Source: Agrobacterium vitis (GTDB lineage Bacteria > Pseudomonadota > Alphaproteobacteria > Rhizobiales > Rhizobiaceae). From it: a stretch of 64,000 bases of DNA. The notes under the pieces are model-generated. The model was not told where the DNA came from. It searched no databases and worked only from the letters and a program-made list of their open reading frames with translations. Within the stretch, counting starts at the first letter, position 1; each line of letters starts with the position of its first letter. Made by a program: the position numbers and the translations under genes. Location: assembly GCF_013337045.2 (NCBI RefSeq), contig NZ_CP118259.1, positions 868,001 to 932,000 of the forward strand, in the 5' to 3' direction. This document shows positions 10,230-20,127 of the stretch, piece after piece.

Positions 10230-11131
10230 GCGGCGTGAAGCGCTATCTGGTAACGGGCTTGGCCGGACAGGTCGTGCAGTCGCTGCTTGAGAAAGCCAGT
10301 GATCGCAAGGATATCGACCTGGTCGCCCTGGGTCGGCCACAGCTTGATCTGGCCGATCCCTCGACGATTGACGCGGCTGTTCGTGCCGCTCAGCCCGACC
10401 TGATTATTTCGGCTGCCGCTTATACCGCAGTCGATCAGGCTGAAACCGACGAGGCCGCGGCCTTCACGGTCAATGGCGAAGGGCCGGGGGAATTGGCGCG
10501 GGTTGCCAAGGCGCTGGATATCCCGATCATCCATATCTCGACCGATTATGTCTTCGATGGCAGCAAGGCTTCGCCCTATAACGAGGCCGATCCGGTTGCG
10601 CCGCTTGGCGTATACGGCCGCAGCAAGCTGGAAGGCGAGCGCCGTGTGGCGGCGGAAACCGACAACCACGCGATCCTGCGCACGGCCTGGGTCTACAGCC
10701 CGTTCGGCAAGAATTTTCTGCTGACCATGTTGCGGCTGGCCGAAACCCGCGATGAACTGGGCGTGGTTGCCGACCAGATCGGCAATCCGACCTCGGCGCT
10801 TGATATTGCCGATGCGGTGTTGAAAGTTGCCGAAAACCTGCTGTCGTCCAAGGATGCCGATCTGCGCGGCACGTTCCATATGACGGGATCAGGAGAGGCG
10901 AGCTGGGCGGAGTTTGCAGCTGAAATTTTCAGGCTGTCTGCTGACCAAAACGGCCCTTCGGCCAAAGTCAATCCGATCCCGGCCAGCGCCTACCCGACGC
11001 CTGCCAAACGGCCTGCGAACTCCCGGCTGGATTGCGCCAAACTGGCCAGGGTTCATGCTATCGATATCCCCGATTGGCGCGTATCGACGCAACTGGTCAT
11101 CGACCGGTTACGGCGGCCAGCGGCAGTTTAG
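10226..11131 (+). CDS. rfbD: dTDP-4-dehydrorhamnose reductase
   Basis: A 301-residue reductase, last step to dTDP-L-rhamnose. The N-terminus carries the variant nucleotide-binding [15 protein letters not shown], followed by [24 protein letters not shown] and the catalytic YGRSKLEGE. It starts on the ATGA overlapping the rfbB stop, so the two are translationally coupled. The C-terminal part contains the RPANSRLD motif typical of RmlD. Confidence 0.95.
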   Translation: MSGVKRYLVTGLAGQVVQSLLEKASDRKDIDLVALGRPQLDLADPSTIDAAVRAAQPDLIISAAAYTAVDQAETDEAAAFTVNGEGPGELARVAKALDIPIIHISTDYVFDGSKASPYNEADPVAPLGVYGRSKLEGERRVAAETDNHAILRTAWVYSPFGKNFLLTMLRLAETRDELGVVADQIGNPTSALDIADAVLKVAENLLSSKDADLRGTFHMTGSGEASWAEFAAEIFRLSADQNGPSAKVNPIPASAYPTPAKRPANSRLDCAKLARVHAIDIPDWRVSTQLVIDRLRRPAAV

Positions 11132-11208
11132 AGTTTGTCCGGGCAACGATGATCGCCAGCTTTCCTCAAAAGACAACGAACACAAATGACGTGTCAGGAG
11201 TTTTATAA

Positions 11209-12072
11209 ATGAAGGGTATCATTCTAGCCGGAGGCAGCGGCACCCGCCTGCATCCCATGACGCTAGTCACCTCCAAGCAGCTCATGCCTGTCTATGACAA
11301 GCCGATGATCTATTACCCACTCTCGACACTGATGCTGGCCGGGATTCGCGATATCCTGATCATTTCGACACCGAAGGATCTGCCGAACTTTCAAAGCCTG
11401 CTGGGTGATGGGTCGAAATGGGGGATTTCGCTGACCTATGCCGAGCAGCCGTCACCGGATGGCCTGGCGCAGGCCTATATTATCGGCGCGGATTTCGTCG
11501 GTTCCAACCCGTCCTGCCTCATTCTGGGGGACAATATCTTCTACGGTCACGGCATCAACGACCTGTTCAGAAGTGCTGTGGCCCGCAATGACGGGGCAAC
11601 CGTATTTGCCTATCACGTCAACGATCCGGAACGCTATGGCGTGGTGGAATTCGACAAGGACATGAAGGCGGTTTCGATCGAGGAAAAGCCTCAGGTGCCG
11701 CGCTCGAGCTGGGCCGTGACCGGGCTTTACTTCTACGACAAGGATGTCGTGGATATCGCCGCGAACCTCAAGCCATCGGCACGCGGCGAGCTTGAAATCA
11801 CCGACGTCAACCGGGTCTATCTCGAGCGGGGCCGTCTTAGCGTTGAAAAGATGAGCCGTGGTTATGCATGGCTGGATACCGGCACGCCCGACAGTCTGCT
11901 CGACGCCTCGGAATTCGTCGCCACGCTGGAACGCCGTCAGGGGTTCAAGATTTCCTGCCCGGAAGAGATCGCCTATCGGCTCGGTTTCATCGACGCCCAA
12001 CAGCTGGAGATACTCGGCCTGCAATATGGCAAGAGCGCTTATGGGCAATATCTGCTGAAAAAAGTGCGCTGA
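11209..12072 (+). CDS. rfbA: Glucose-1-phosphate thymidylyltransferase
   Basis: A 287-residue nucleotidyltransferase, first step of the rhamnose pathway (dTTP plus glucose-1-phosphate). [11 protein letters not shown] at residues 8-18 is the nucleotide-binding signature; [26 protein letters not shown] and [20 protein letters not shown] follow in the expected order. AGGAG lies eight bases upstream. It closes the rfbCBDA run and is followed by a strong hairpin. Confidence 0.96.
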   Translation: MKGIILAGGSGTRLHPMTLVTSKQLMPVYDKPMIYYPLSTLMLAGIRDILIISTPKDLPNFQSLLGDGSKWGISLTYAEQPSPDGLAQAYIIGADFVGSNPSCLILGDNIFYGHGINDLFRSAVARNDGATVFAYHVNDPERYGVVEFDKDMKAVSIEEKPQVPRSSWAVTGLYFYDKDVVDIAANLKPSARGELEITDVNRVYLERGRLSVEKMSRGYAWLDTGTPDSLLDASEFVATLERRQGFKISCPEEIAYRLGFIDAQQLEILGLQYGKSAYGQYLLKKVR

Positions 12073-12100
12073 CGCTTTTAAACCGGACGCGTATCTGCAA

Positions 12101-12136
12101 TACAGCGCCACGCACCTGAGAGGGTGTGGCGCTGTA
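12101..12136 (+). terminator. Terminator-like hairpin after rfbA
   Basis: A long stem (tacagcgccac pairing with gtggcgctgta, extended by a few more pairs) with a short loop, followed by an AT-rich run, 30 bp after the rfbA stop. It would end or attenuate the rfb transcript before the glycosyltransferases. Confidence 0.7.
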
Positions 12137-12266
12137 ATAGTTTATATATGCTGCATAAATTTTTTCCTCAAGTCGACTTAGATTTAAGGTTTATGCGGTG
12201 AAATGCGGGTAGAGGTCTCGTTGCGGTCGGTGTTTGCGTTTCAAAAGTGAGGCCCGGTGAAATATT

Positions 12267-14264
12267 GTGTCGGCTGTGGAGCGCATCCAATGGTCTTATC
12301 GGTGGTGTGATGCGTTGAAGACCAGTGTGCTCGATAGACAGGATTCGGCCGGGCTGGCGCAGGTATGCGCCGCGCAGGGTCCTGCTGCACGCCATCTGGC
12401 CGATAAGCCGGTGATGATCTCAGTTGATGATCCCGACGGTTACCTTGGACCGTCGCCGCGCCTCTTGCTTCATCGTCCGGGTCGGGTTCCTGCCATTCTC
12501 AAACGGTCGTTGATCGTCAAAAATGCCGGACGCTTCCTGGGGTGGATGCCTGATGATCTGGACGCGATCACACTGGTTGGCACGGTCATGGCCATACCGG
12601 CAAAGGATGGGGCCGTTGCGGGACGGAAACCCACCGTCACGATCCGCACGCTGTCCATCGCCGAAGCTGTTTTACGGGTGCTGATACGATGGCCCCGTGC
12701 CGGTCATACATTGCTCCGCTTGTTGGCGGCGCGAAACGTCAAAGGGGCGACGTCCCGGTTTCTCCGGCATTTCGAGGCCTTGTCGTCACCCTGCTATCAG
12801 GATTGGCTTCGGTTACGCGAAGATGTGGACAGGCCACCACCTATCGCCGGCAGTTTGGCACCCCTTGTTTTGGTCAGTGTCATCGGAGCGGGTGAGGGGC
12901 GGACCGTCACCCGCAAAAGCCTTGAGCGGCAGACTTATCGCCAAGTTGAATTTGTGGATCTGGAAGACCTGCCCGGCGGCCTGGCGAACCGTGCGGAGCA
13001 GAAGGATCTGTTCTGGCTGCTGGTGCCAGCGGGCGTTACCTTGTCGCCATTGGCTTTGCAATGGATGGCCGACTGCCTGATCCATCATCCGCAGGCCGCA
13101 GGGGTCTATTGCGACGAGGACCAGATTACCCGCAAGGGCGGACCAGCTGTGCCGTTGTTCAAACCCGCCTGGAACCTGCCCCTGGTGCAAACCGGCTGGC
13201 TGCCGATGGACTGTGTTCTCTTGCGTCCTAGCTGTCTGCCGAACACCGTGGACCTGACCAATTTCGATGCGAACCAACTCGTTATCCAGGCAGCAGCAGC
13301 GGGGGACATTCTTCATCTTCCCCGCGTTCTGGTTCACCGGTCCTCTCCACGACCGGTTCTCACGCCAACGCGGCCTCTGCTTCAACCGCGCAGCTTTCGT
13401 CCCCCTGTCACCGTGATCATTCCGACCCGGGACCGGGCGGATCTTCTCTCCGCCTGTCTCGACGGACTGCTGGGCCACACCGATCACGGGGAATTGGACA
13501 TTATCGTCATCGACAATGACAGCAAGGAGGATGCGACGCGCATTCTTCTCGACAGAATCGAGGCGGAGGGTCATGTGCGGCGCTTGCCGATGCCCGGCAC
13601 TTTCAATTTCTCCAGAGCCTGCAATCTCGGCGTCGATCAGGCCCGGCATGAACGGATACTGCTGCTCAACAACGATGTCGAGCCGCTGGAGCGCGACTGG
13701 CTGGGTGAGATGAACGCCGAGCTGAACGATCCTCAGGTCGGCGCGGTCGGCGCCCTGTTGCTCTATCCTGACGGTTTTGTGCAACATGCCGGTGTCACGC
13801 TGGGGGCGGGGTCCATCGCCCGCCATAGCTTCCATTTTCATGACCCTGACGGTGGCGAGGATCACGGACTGCTTACGCAGCGCCGCCATGTTTCCGCCGT
13901 CACGGCGGCCTGCCTCTTGACCCGAAAGAGCCATTGGTTGCAGGTGGGCGGTATGGATGAAGCGAATTTACCCGTTGCCTTTAATGACGTCGATTACTGT
14001 TTGAAGCTCCGCCGTACCGGTCTCAATATCATCTGGACGCCTCATGCACGCCTTGTTCATCGTGAATCCGTATCCCGTGGCCGTGACGATACCGTCGAAA
14101 AGCGGTTGCGCCTTGCCGGAGAGGAGAAGGTGATGTTCGAACGCTGGGCCGACGTGATCGACAATGATCCCTGCTACAATCCGAACTGCTCGCTGAGCGC
14201 TGGTGATTTCGTACTGGAAGCTGCGCCGCGCGACCTGTCGGCAAGGAGTGGCCGCATCCGATGA
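12267..14264 (+). CDS. Large family 2 glycosyltransferase, O-antigen/EPS type
   Basis: A 665-residue protein starting at GTG. Residues ~378-640 form a GT2 domain: VTVIIPTRDRADLLSACLDG, then IIVIDNDSKED, LLNNDVEP around residue 468 as the metal-binding DxD-like site, and GGMDEANLPVAFNDVDYCLK. Residues ~200-370 look like a degenerate earlier GT2 half (AAGVYCDEDQI, FKPAWNLPLVQ), the layout seen in rhamnan/O-antigen glycosyltransferases. The first ~190 residues match nothing I recognise. Position next to rfbCBDA suggests transfer of rhamnose to a surface polysaccharide; the acceptor is unknown. No signal peptide or membrane helix is obvious. Confidence 0.82.
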   Translation: MSAVERIQWSYRWCDALKTSVLDRQDSAGLAQVCAAQGPAARHLADKPVMISVDDPDGYLGPSPRLLLHRPGRVPAILKRSLIVKNAGRFLGWMPDDLDAITLVGTVMAIPAKDGAVAGRKPTVTIRTLSIAEAVLRVLIRWPRAGHTLLRLLAARNVKGATSRFLRHFEALSSPCYQDWLRLREDVDRPPPIAGSLAPLVLVSVIGAGEGRTVTRKSLERQTYRQVEFVDLEDLPGGLANRAEQKDLFWLLVPAGVTLSPLALQWMADCLIHHPQAAGVYCDEDQITRKGGPAVPLFKPAWNLPLVQTGWLPMDCVLLRPSCLPNTVDLTNFDANQLVIQAAAAGDILHLPRVLVHRSSPRPVLTPTRPLLQPRSFRPPVTVIIPTRDRADLLSACLDGLLGHTDHGELDIIVIDNDSKEDATRILLDRIEAEGHVRRLPMPGTFNFSRACNLGVDQARHERILLLNNDVEPLERDWLGEMNAELNDPQVGAVGALLLYPDGFVQHAGVTLGAGSIARHSFHFHDPDGGEDHGLLTQRRHVSAVTAACLLTRKSHWLQVGGMDEANLPVAFNDVDYCLKLRRTGLNIIWTPHARLVHRESVSRGRDDTVEKRLRLAGEEKVMFERWADVIDNDPCYNPNCSLSAGDFVLEAAPRDLSARSGRIR

Positions 14265-15343
14265 AAAAACGGTGGTACTGGCCGGTTCTGGAACAGGTTT
14301 TGCCGCGACCCCGGCTGCGGGAACAAGCGGATGGAAAGCCTCGCCGTCCAGTCAAGTCGGTTCTGGTCTTCGGTCGCGTTCCAAACCCCACTTTCGACTA
14401 TTATCTGCCCGTCCGGTTGAGTGCAGAGGGCATGCCTCCTTATCAGGTTCACGATATCAGAAAGCTTGACGGGGGCGCACTCGACCCCGACGGCGCATTT
14501 GTGGTGATCTGTCGCTATGCCTCACGGCCCTTGCTGCGCTGGATCGAAACCCATGCCGACAAGCTCGCCGGCGTCGGTCTGCTGTTGGATGACGACATCA
14601 ATGCTGTGATCTCCAGCCGCGACGCCGATATCGCCTATAGCCTGTTTCTATGGTTTCGGGCGCTCTATCCGCTGCGGCGTCTGAACCGCCATCTCGACAT
14701 TCTCTGGCTGTCTACGCCGCAATTGTTCCAGGCGATTGGTGAACCGAAGGCCCGTATCCTGCCGCCAGCTCCTCCCATCAGCCTTTGGGAGCGCCGGTTG
14801 CACGCCAATGGTAGAGCGGATGACGCAGCCAGCCAGGACAAGGTGGTGGTTGCCTATCACGCCACGGGGGTGCATGTGGCGGAACATCATTTTCTGAAAC
14901 CGGTCATCCGGACCGTGCTGGAACAGCGCCCCCAGGCGGTGTTTGAAGTGTTTGCGGGCAAGAAGGCGCGCGCGATCTGGAAAGACATGAACCGCGTAAC
15001 GGTGAAGGCGCCAGTGTCCTGGCCACAATATCTGGTTTACGCGGGAAGGGCGCAGGTCGATATTATGCTGGTGCCCTTGGCGCCGTCCGAGGCCAATGAC
15101 AGCCGCGCCTGCACCAAATTCATCGATGTCGCCCGGCTGGGAGCAGCAGGGCTATTTTCGGAAGGCCTGGCCTATGGCGCCGAGGCTGATGATGCGCAAC
15201 CTCGATTGCCCTACGATCAGTCGGCCTGGATCGCCGAAATTATCCGCCTGATCGATAATCCCGAGGAAAGAGCCGAGGGAGCCGAGCGGATTCGCAGCAA
15301 AGTTGCCCTGATGGGTACGACTTTCGAGCCGCTATTACCGTAA
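14261..15343 (+). CDS. Probable glycosyltransferase (GT-B-like), function unassigned
   Basis: A 360-residue protein coupled to the preceding glycosyltransferase by an ATGA overlap. It has a basic N-terminus, VKSVLVFGRVPNPTFDYYLP as a possible first Rossmann strand, the acidic stretch LLLDDDINAV, and a C-terminal half (VVVAYHATGVHVAEHHF, EVFAGKKARAIW, IDVARLGAAGLFSEG) that resembles the nucleotide-sugar side of GT-B enzymes. No classical signature is complete, so the assignment rests mainly on context. It is the last gene before the convergent SDR. Confidence 0.55.
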   Translation: MKKRWYWPVLEQVLPRPRLREQADGKPRRPVKSVLVFGRVPNPTFDYYLPVRLSAEGMPPYQVHDIRKLDGGALDPDGAFVVICRYASRPLLRWIETHADKLAGVGLLLDDDINAVISSRDADIAYSLFLWFRALYPLRRLNRHLDILWLSTPQLFQAIGEPKARILPPAPPISLWERRLHANGRADDAASQDKVVVAYHATGVHVAEHHFLKPVIRTVLEQRPQAVFEVFAGKKARAIWKDMNRVTVKAPVSWPQYLVYAGRAQVDIMLVPLAPSEANDSRACTKFIDVARLGAAGLFSEGLAYGAEADDAQPRLPYDQSAWIAEIIRLIDNPEERAEGAERIRSKVALMGTTFEPLLP

Positions 15344-15403
15344 AAATCTACTTTAATATTTTTGAAGATCGCAGGATGCCGTCCAAGCCGTCCGCATTCA
15401 CGA

Positions 15404-16144
15404 TTAGCCGTAGGGCGGATAATCGACGATCTTCTGTTCCCTGACGATAAACAGCTTGCCTGTTTCCGTCTGTTGCGGCCCGACCAGCGGCAACAGCGCC
15501 TTGGCGACTTCAGAGGGATGCGGCAGCGTGTCAGGGTCTTCGCCCGGCATGGCCTGGGCTCGCATCGCCGTGCGGGTGGCACCGGGGTCAATCGAGAGGA
15601 CGCGGAGCGGCAGGCGCTGGTTTTCGGCAGCCCAGGTGCGGGCCAGTGCTTCCACCGCAGCCTTGGAGGCGGAATAGGGGCCCCAGAACGGCTTGCATTT
15701 ATGCGGTGCAGCGGAGGAAAGAATCAGGGCGCGGCCCTGGTCGGATTTGGTGATCAGCGGATCGATCGAGCGGATCAGCCGCCAGGTAGCGGTGACATTG
15801 ATGGTCATCACCTTTTCGAACACCTTGGCCTCGACATGGGCAACGGGCGAAATCGTCCCGAGCACACCGGCATTGGCAACCAGAATATCCAGCTTGCCCC
15901 AACGCTCGAAAATCGATCCACCCAAGGCATCGATGGCACCCATGTCGGCCAGATCAAACGGCACCAGGGTTGCGCTGCCACCCGCTGAGGTAATGGCGTC
16001 GTCAAGGTCTTCCAGGCCTCCGACGGTGCGGGCGCAGGCGATCACATGCGCGCCTGCCTTTGCCAGTTCCAACGCGGTGAAATAGCCGATGCCCCGTGAC
16101 GCGCCGGTGACCAGCGCGATCCGTCCCTTGAGATCAACCGTCAT
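15404..16144 (-). CDS. Short-chain dehydrogenase/reductase
   Basis: A 246-residue classical SDR: TGASRGIG cofactor loop at the N-terminus, LVANAG, and the active site SSAAPHKCKPFWGPYSASK with Ser, Tyr and Lys in the right spacing. Arg residues after the TGASRGIG strand (ACARTVGG) suggest NADP(H). Substrate unknown. It lies 46 bp behind purF on the same strand, an association I remember from other rhizobia. It converges on the glycosyltransferase operon. Confidence 0.88.
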   Translation of the reverse strand: MTVDLKGRIALVTGASRGIGYFTALELAKAGAHVIACARTVGGLEDLDDAITSAGGSATLVPFDLADMGAIDALGGSIFERWGKLDILVANAGVLGTISPVAHVEAKVFEKVMTINVTATWRLIRSIDPLITKSDQGRALILSSAAPHKCKPFWGPYSASKAAVEALARTWAAENQRLPLRVLSIDPGATRTAMRAQAMPGEDPDTLPHPSEVAKALLPLVGPQQTETGKLFIVREQKIVDYPPYG

Positions 16145-16190
16145 GTCCGCTTTTCCCCCTCATCATCTCATGAAACGCTAATAATTGGCC

Positions 16191-17681
16191 TCAGCCGTTA
16201 CTAGACATAACCGATACCTTGCGGCCCATTTTCTCGCCTTCCCTGTCCATCAGACGGGTCGGGTAGTCACCGGTGAAGTAATGATCGGTAAATTGCGGAT
16301 TGGCAGCATTGCGCGCCTCGCCGCCCACGGCCATGTACAGCCCGTCGATGGACAGGAAGGCAAGCGAATCGGCACCGATAAATTTCGCCATGGCTTCGGC
16401 ACCCGCATATTGATTGGCGAGCAGCTTTTCGGCGTCCGGCGTGTCGATGCCGTAGAAGTCAGGATGGTAGATCATCGGGCTAGCAACACGGATATGCACT
16501 TCCTTGGCACCGGCATCGCGGATCATTTGGACGATCTTCAGCGATGTCGTGCCGCGCACGATGGAATCGTCCACCAGGATAACCCGTTTGCCCTCGATCA
16601 TCGCCCGATTGGCCGAATGTTTCAGCTTGACGCCGAAGGCGCGGATCTGCTGCGTTGGCTCGATAAAGGTGCGTCCGACATAGTGATTGCGGATAATGCC
16701 ATATTCAAAGGGAATGCCACTGGCCTGGGCATAGCCAAGCGCCGCTGGCGTGCCGCCATCGGGAACCGGCACCACGACATCGCCATCGCAAGGGGCTTCC
16801 TTCGCCAGGTTCATGCCCATGGCTTTGCGGGTCTGATAGACGTTGCGACCGCTGACGACCGAATCGGGGCGGGCGAAATAAACATACTCGAACAGGCAGG
16901 GGCGCTCCGGTTGCGGACGTGCCGGGCGGCGGCTGTCCACCGTAATCGAACCGTCAGGCTGGATCTCGCAAATGATCACTTCGCCGTTTTCGACATCGCG
17001 CACGAATTTTGCGCCGATAATGTCCAGCGCACAGGTTTCCGAGCAGAAAATCGGTTTGCCATCGAGATCGCCCATCACCAGCGGTCGGATGCCGATCGGG
17101 TCGCGGGCGGCGATCAGTTTGGTGCGGGTCATGGCGATCATCGCATAGCCGCCCTCCATCTGCCGCATGGCGTCGATGAAACGGTCGGCTGTCGAGCTGT
17201 GGCGTGACCGGGCGATCAGATGCAACACCACTTCCGAATCCGAGGTGGATTGACAGATGGCGCCTGTGGCAATGATCTGGCGGCGCAGCGTCAGGCCGTT
17301 GGTAAAATTGCCGTTATGGGCAATGGCAATTCCGCCTTCTTCCAGCTCGGCAAACAGTGGCTGCACATTGCGCAACGCCACTTCGCCAGTGGTGGAATAG
17401 CGGGTGTGGCCGATGGCGGCAGAACCCGGCAGCTTCGCCAGCGTTACCGGATTGGTATAGTGGTCGCCGACCAAGCCCATATGCTTTTCGGTGTGAAACT
17501 GCTTGCCGTCAAAGGAAACCAGTCCGGCTGCCTCCTGGCCGCGATGCTGAAGCGCATGCAGTCCGAGAGCGGTCAGCGTTGCGGCATCCTGATGGCCCAA
17601 AATGCCGAACACGCCGCATTCTTCATGCAGCGTGTCGCCTTCGAGGTCTTCAAGGAAAGTCGATGAAATAGACTGTTTCAT
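16191..17681 (-). CDS. purF: Amidophosphoribosyltransferase
   Basis: A 496-residue enzyme for the first committed purine step (PRPP plus glutamine to phosphoribosylamine). The N-terminal propeptide ends before the nucleophile in EECGVFG, followed by LQHRGQEAAGLVSF; the PRPP loop is VILVDDSIVRGTTS in the C-terminal half. The frame is open 52 codons upstream, but MKQSISSTFLEDLEGDTLHE is the usual rhizobial start and only the shorter form leaves a plausible propeptide. It lies 215 bp downstream of cvpA. Confidence 0.96.
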   Translation of the reverse strand: MKQSISSTFLEDLEGDTLHEECGVFGILGHQDAATLTALGLHALQHRGQEAAGLVSFDGKQFHTEKHMGLVGDHYTNPVTLAKLPGSAAIGHTRYSTTGEVALRNVQPLFAELEEGGIAIAHNGNFTNGLTLRRQIIATGAICQSTSDSEVVLHLIARSRHSSTADRFIDAMRQMEGGYAMIAMTRTKLIAARDPIGIRPLVMGDLDGKPIFCSETCALDIIGAKFVRDVENGEVIICEIQPDGSITVDSRRPARPQPERPCLFEYVYFARPDSVVSGRNVYQTRKAMGMNLAKEAPCDGDVVVPVPDGGTPAALGYAQASGIPFEYGIIRNHYVGRTFIEPTQQIRAFGVKLKHSANRAMIEGKRVILVDDSIVRGTTSLKIVQMIRDAGAKEVHIRVASPMIYHPDFYGIDTPDAEKLLANQYAGAEAMAKFIGADSLAFLSIDGLYMAVGGEARNAANPQFTDHYFTGDYPTRLMDREGEKMGRKVSVMSSNG

Positions 17682-17896
17682 TGCAGCAAGCCTTTGCTCG
17701 ATACATGCGCGCCGATACGGGGCACGGGTGACGAAATGCAGTGAGGAGCGCCGATTTCCATTACGGGTAGCGCTCATTCTTTGTCTCGGCTCAATCCCAG
17801 GGCTCAGTTCCTGGCAGGATCTGATGGTCTTGAGCAATTCGGACAGGATGCTCTATATAAGCAAGCCTGCCATCAACGTCCAGAAGGCGGACGATA

Positions 17897-18508
17897 TCAG
17901 TTGGCCGGCGCGGGTGCCTGACCTGGTGTCTGGGTTGGCGTTTGTGCAGGCGCATCGTCGGCAGGGGCCTGGCCTTCAGCGGGTGCTGTCTGTTGCTTGC
18001 CGAGGATGCGGGCGCGCAATTGCGGTTCGATATCGTCGGGCAGCACCGCTTCCAGCTTGACGACCAGCGCATCAAGGAACGGCTTCGACTTGGCATTGTT
18101 GACCCAGTCAGGCCGCTGCTTGGCATCGATCAGCCAGTTCCAGAAGGCCACGGCCACCACCAGCAGCAGGATGCCGCGCGCTGCTCCAAACAGGAAGCCA
18201 AGGGTGCGGTCCAATGCGCCGATCCGGCTGTCGATGATGAAGTCGGCAATGCGCGAGGTAATGAACGAGATCAGGATCAAGGCAAGCAGGAACACGCCAC
18301 CGGCAGAGGCTGCCACGGCGATCCGCTGGTCATTGGTATAATTCTTCACATAGGGAAGAATGAAGGGATAGAGATAATAGGCCGCCGCAATGGCACCCAC
18401 CCAACTGGCAATCGACAGGATCTCGCGTGAAAAGCCGCGGATCATCGCCAGCACGGCTGAAAACAGCACGACACCGATGACAATACCGTCGAAAATCGTA
18501 ATGGGCAT
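17897..18508 (-). CDS. cvpA: CvpA family inner-membrane protein
   Basis: A 203-residue membrane protein. It starts MPITIFDGIVIGVVLFSAVL and has four hydrophobic segments in the first ~145 residues, matching the Colicin V production protein fold. The C-terminal ~40 residues are a soluble tail rich in Ala, Pro, Gln and Thr with a repeated PTQTPGQ-type pattern. In other bacteria cvpA is linked to purF and to envelope homeostasis; here it is directly upstream of purF. The ATG at 18508 is chosen because the 33 codons before it are unlike the family. Confidence 0.9.
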   Translation of the reverse strand: MPITIFDGIVIGVVLFSAVLAMIRGFSREILSIASWVGAIAAAYYLYPFILPYVKNYTNDQRIAVAASAGGVFLLALILISFITSRIADFIIDSRIGALDRTLGFLFGAARGILLLVVAVAFWNWLIDAKQRPDWVNNAKSKPFLDALVVKLEAVLPDDIEPQLRARILGKQQTAPAEGQAPADDAPAQTPTQTPGQAPAPAN

Positions 18509-18697
18509 TCCGTTCAACTCCAGGACTAGGCCGCGAAGGGGTCGCCAGGTTTCTTGATCTTTCCGGTCCGGCTGTTCCGGCGGCCTCTCCTTACACCACG
18601 ATGTCACGCAGTGGAAGGATCAATCCTTGCCGAGTTTGTTACACAAATGTGACTTTACGCCAAAAAACCTCCGAACGACCCGTTCCCAGGAAGTACC

Positions 18698-20014
18698 TCA
18701 CCGTCCCAACGAGACATAATGAGAAAAGCCGTTCTTCTGCGCTTCGTTGGCATTGAACATATTGCGAAGATCGACCAGCACAGGAGAGGCCATAACACTG
18801 GCGATTTCTTTGAAATTATAGGTCTTGAAGACCATCCAGTCGGTGAGGATGACAAGGACATCGGCGCCGGTCGCGGCCTCCTTGGCCGTCTTGGTCATTT
18901 CAACGCCCGGCAACTGGCTTGCGGCGTCATGCGGGCTCGACGGATCGAAAGCCGCAACCTTTGCGCCTTTCGCCTGCAGGGCGGGCAGCATCACCAGGCT
19001 TGTGCTTTCGCGCATATCATCGGTCTGGCCTTTGAAGGTCACGCCCAGCACGGCGATTTTCTTGCCCGCGACATCACCGCCCGCAGCCTCGATCACCCTG
19101 GTGACCATATCGGCCTTGCGCTGGTTGTTGGCATCGACTGCCGAGGAGACGACCCGTGAGTCGATCCCGGCATCGGCGGCAGTTGCCAGAAGCGCGCGGG
19201 TATCCTTGGGAAAGCAGGAGCCGCCCCAGCCCGGGCCGGTATTGAGAAAGGCCCGGCCGATCCGCTTGTCGAGCCCGATGCCATGGGCCACGTCCTCGAC
19301 CGTGGCGCCGACGGCCTCGCACAGATTGGCCATTTCATTGATGAAGCTGATCTTGACGGCGAGAAAGGCGTTGGCGGCATATTTTATCAGTTCAGCCGTC
19401 TCAATCCCGGTGCTGAAGAAGGGAACATTGCCGTTTAGCAGCAGCGGCGCATAAATCCGCTGCATGACCTCGCCAGACTGGGGGGTATCGACGCCGACGA
19501 CGATCCGGTCCGGCTCCAGGAAATCCTTGATGGCGGCGCCTTCGCGCAGAAATTCGGGATTGGACGCAACGGCGATCTGTGCATCCGGGGCGGCATTGGC
19601 CTTGGCAATCTCGAAGACCTGGCGGTTGGTGCCAACCGGCACTGTCGATTTGGTGACGATGACGGTAAAGCCGGTGACGGCCTTGGCAATCTCGGCGGCG
19701 GCGGCAAACACATATTTCAGGTCGGCCCGGTCCGAGCCCGCCTCGGTTGGCGTGCCGACGGCGATGAACACGGCATCGCGGTCCTTGACGCTTGCGGCAA
19801 GGTCGGTGGTGAAGGTGATGCGCCCGGCGGCGACATTGCGCTGCACCAGTTCATCCAGACCCGGCTCATAGATCGGCATCTTGCCCTGATGCAGCATTTC
19901 AATCTTGCGCTGGTCCTTGTCGACGCAGATCACGTCATGGCCCAGCTCGGCAAAGCATGCGCCGCTGACCAGGCCCACATAGCCGGTGCCTACCATGGTA
20001 ATGCGAACGTTCAT
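18698..20014 (-). CDS. ugd: UDP-glucose 6-dehydrogenase
   Basis: A 438-residue dehydrogenase that oxidises UDP-glucose to UDP-glucuronate. MVGTGYVGLVSGACFAELGH is the NAD-binding start; GPGWGGSCFPKDTRAL holds the catalytic Cys and Lys; VTFKGQTDDMRESTS is the C-terminal UDP-binding signature. The frame is open 29 codons upstream, but family alignment supports ATG 20014. It is the last of three UDP-sugar genes (uxs, galE, ugd) on this strand, 113 bp after galE. Its product is the substrate of the Uxs enzyme encoded upstream. Confidence 0.95.
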   Translation of the reverse strand: MNVRITMVGTGYVGLVSGACFAELGHDVICVDKDQRKIEMLHQGKMPIYEPGLDELVQRNVAAGRITFTTDLAASVKDRDAVFIAVGTPTEAGSDRADLKYVFAAAAEIAKAVTGFTVIVTKSTVPVGTNRQVFEIAKANAAPDAQIAVASNPEFLREGAAIKDFLEPDRIVVGVDTPQSGEVMQRIYAPLLLNGNVPFFSTGIETAELIKYAANAFLAVKISFINEMANLCEAVGATVEDVAHGIGLDKRIGRAFLNTGPGWGGSCFPKDTRALLATAADAGIDSRVVSSAVDANNQRKADMVTRVIEAAGGDVAGKKIAVLGVTFKGQTDDMRESTSLVMLPALQAKGAKVAAFDPSSPHDAASQLPGVEMTKTAKEAATGADVLVILTDWMVFKTYNFKEIASVMASPVLVDLRNMFNANEAQKNGFSHYVSLGR

Positions 20015-20127
20015 GAATTCTGCCGCTTTCCTGTCAAAGGGTGTGGGATGGGCGGGGGGTATACGGTGGACGGGACTGCCTTGTGGTTCGCGTCGAACCA
20101 TGTCAACAATCCCTGGTTTTATTGGCC

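Noticed and set aside
12813..13934. 373-codon minus-strand open frame inside the large glycosyltransferase
   Set aside because: Antisense to a GT2 domain with clear motifs; His/Gln-rich composition typical of a shadow frame.
16185..17207. 340-codon plus-strand open frame opposite purF
   Set aside because: purF is certain on the other strand; the antisense frame has no family features or ribosome site.
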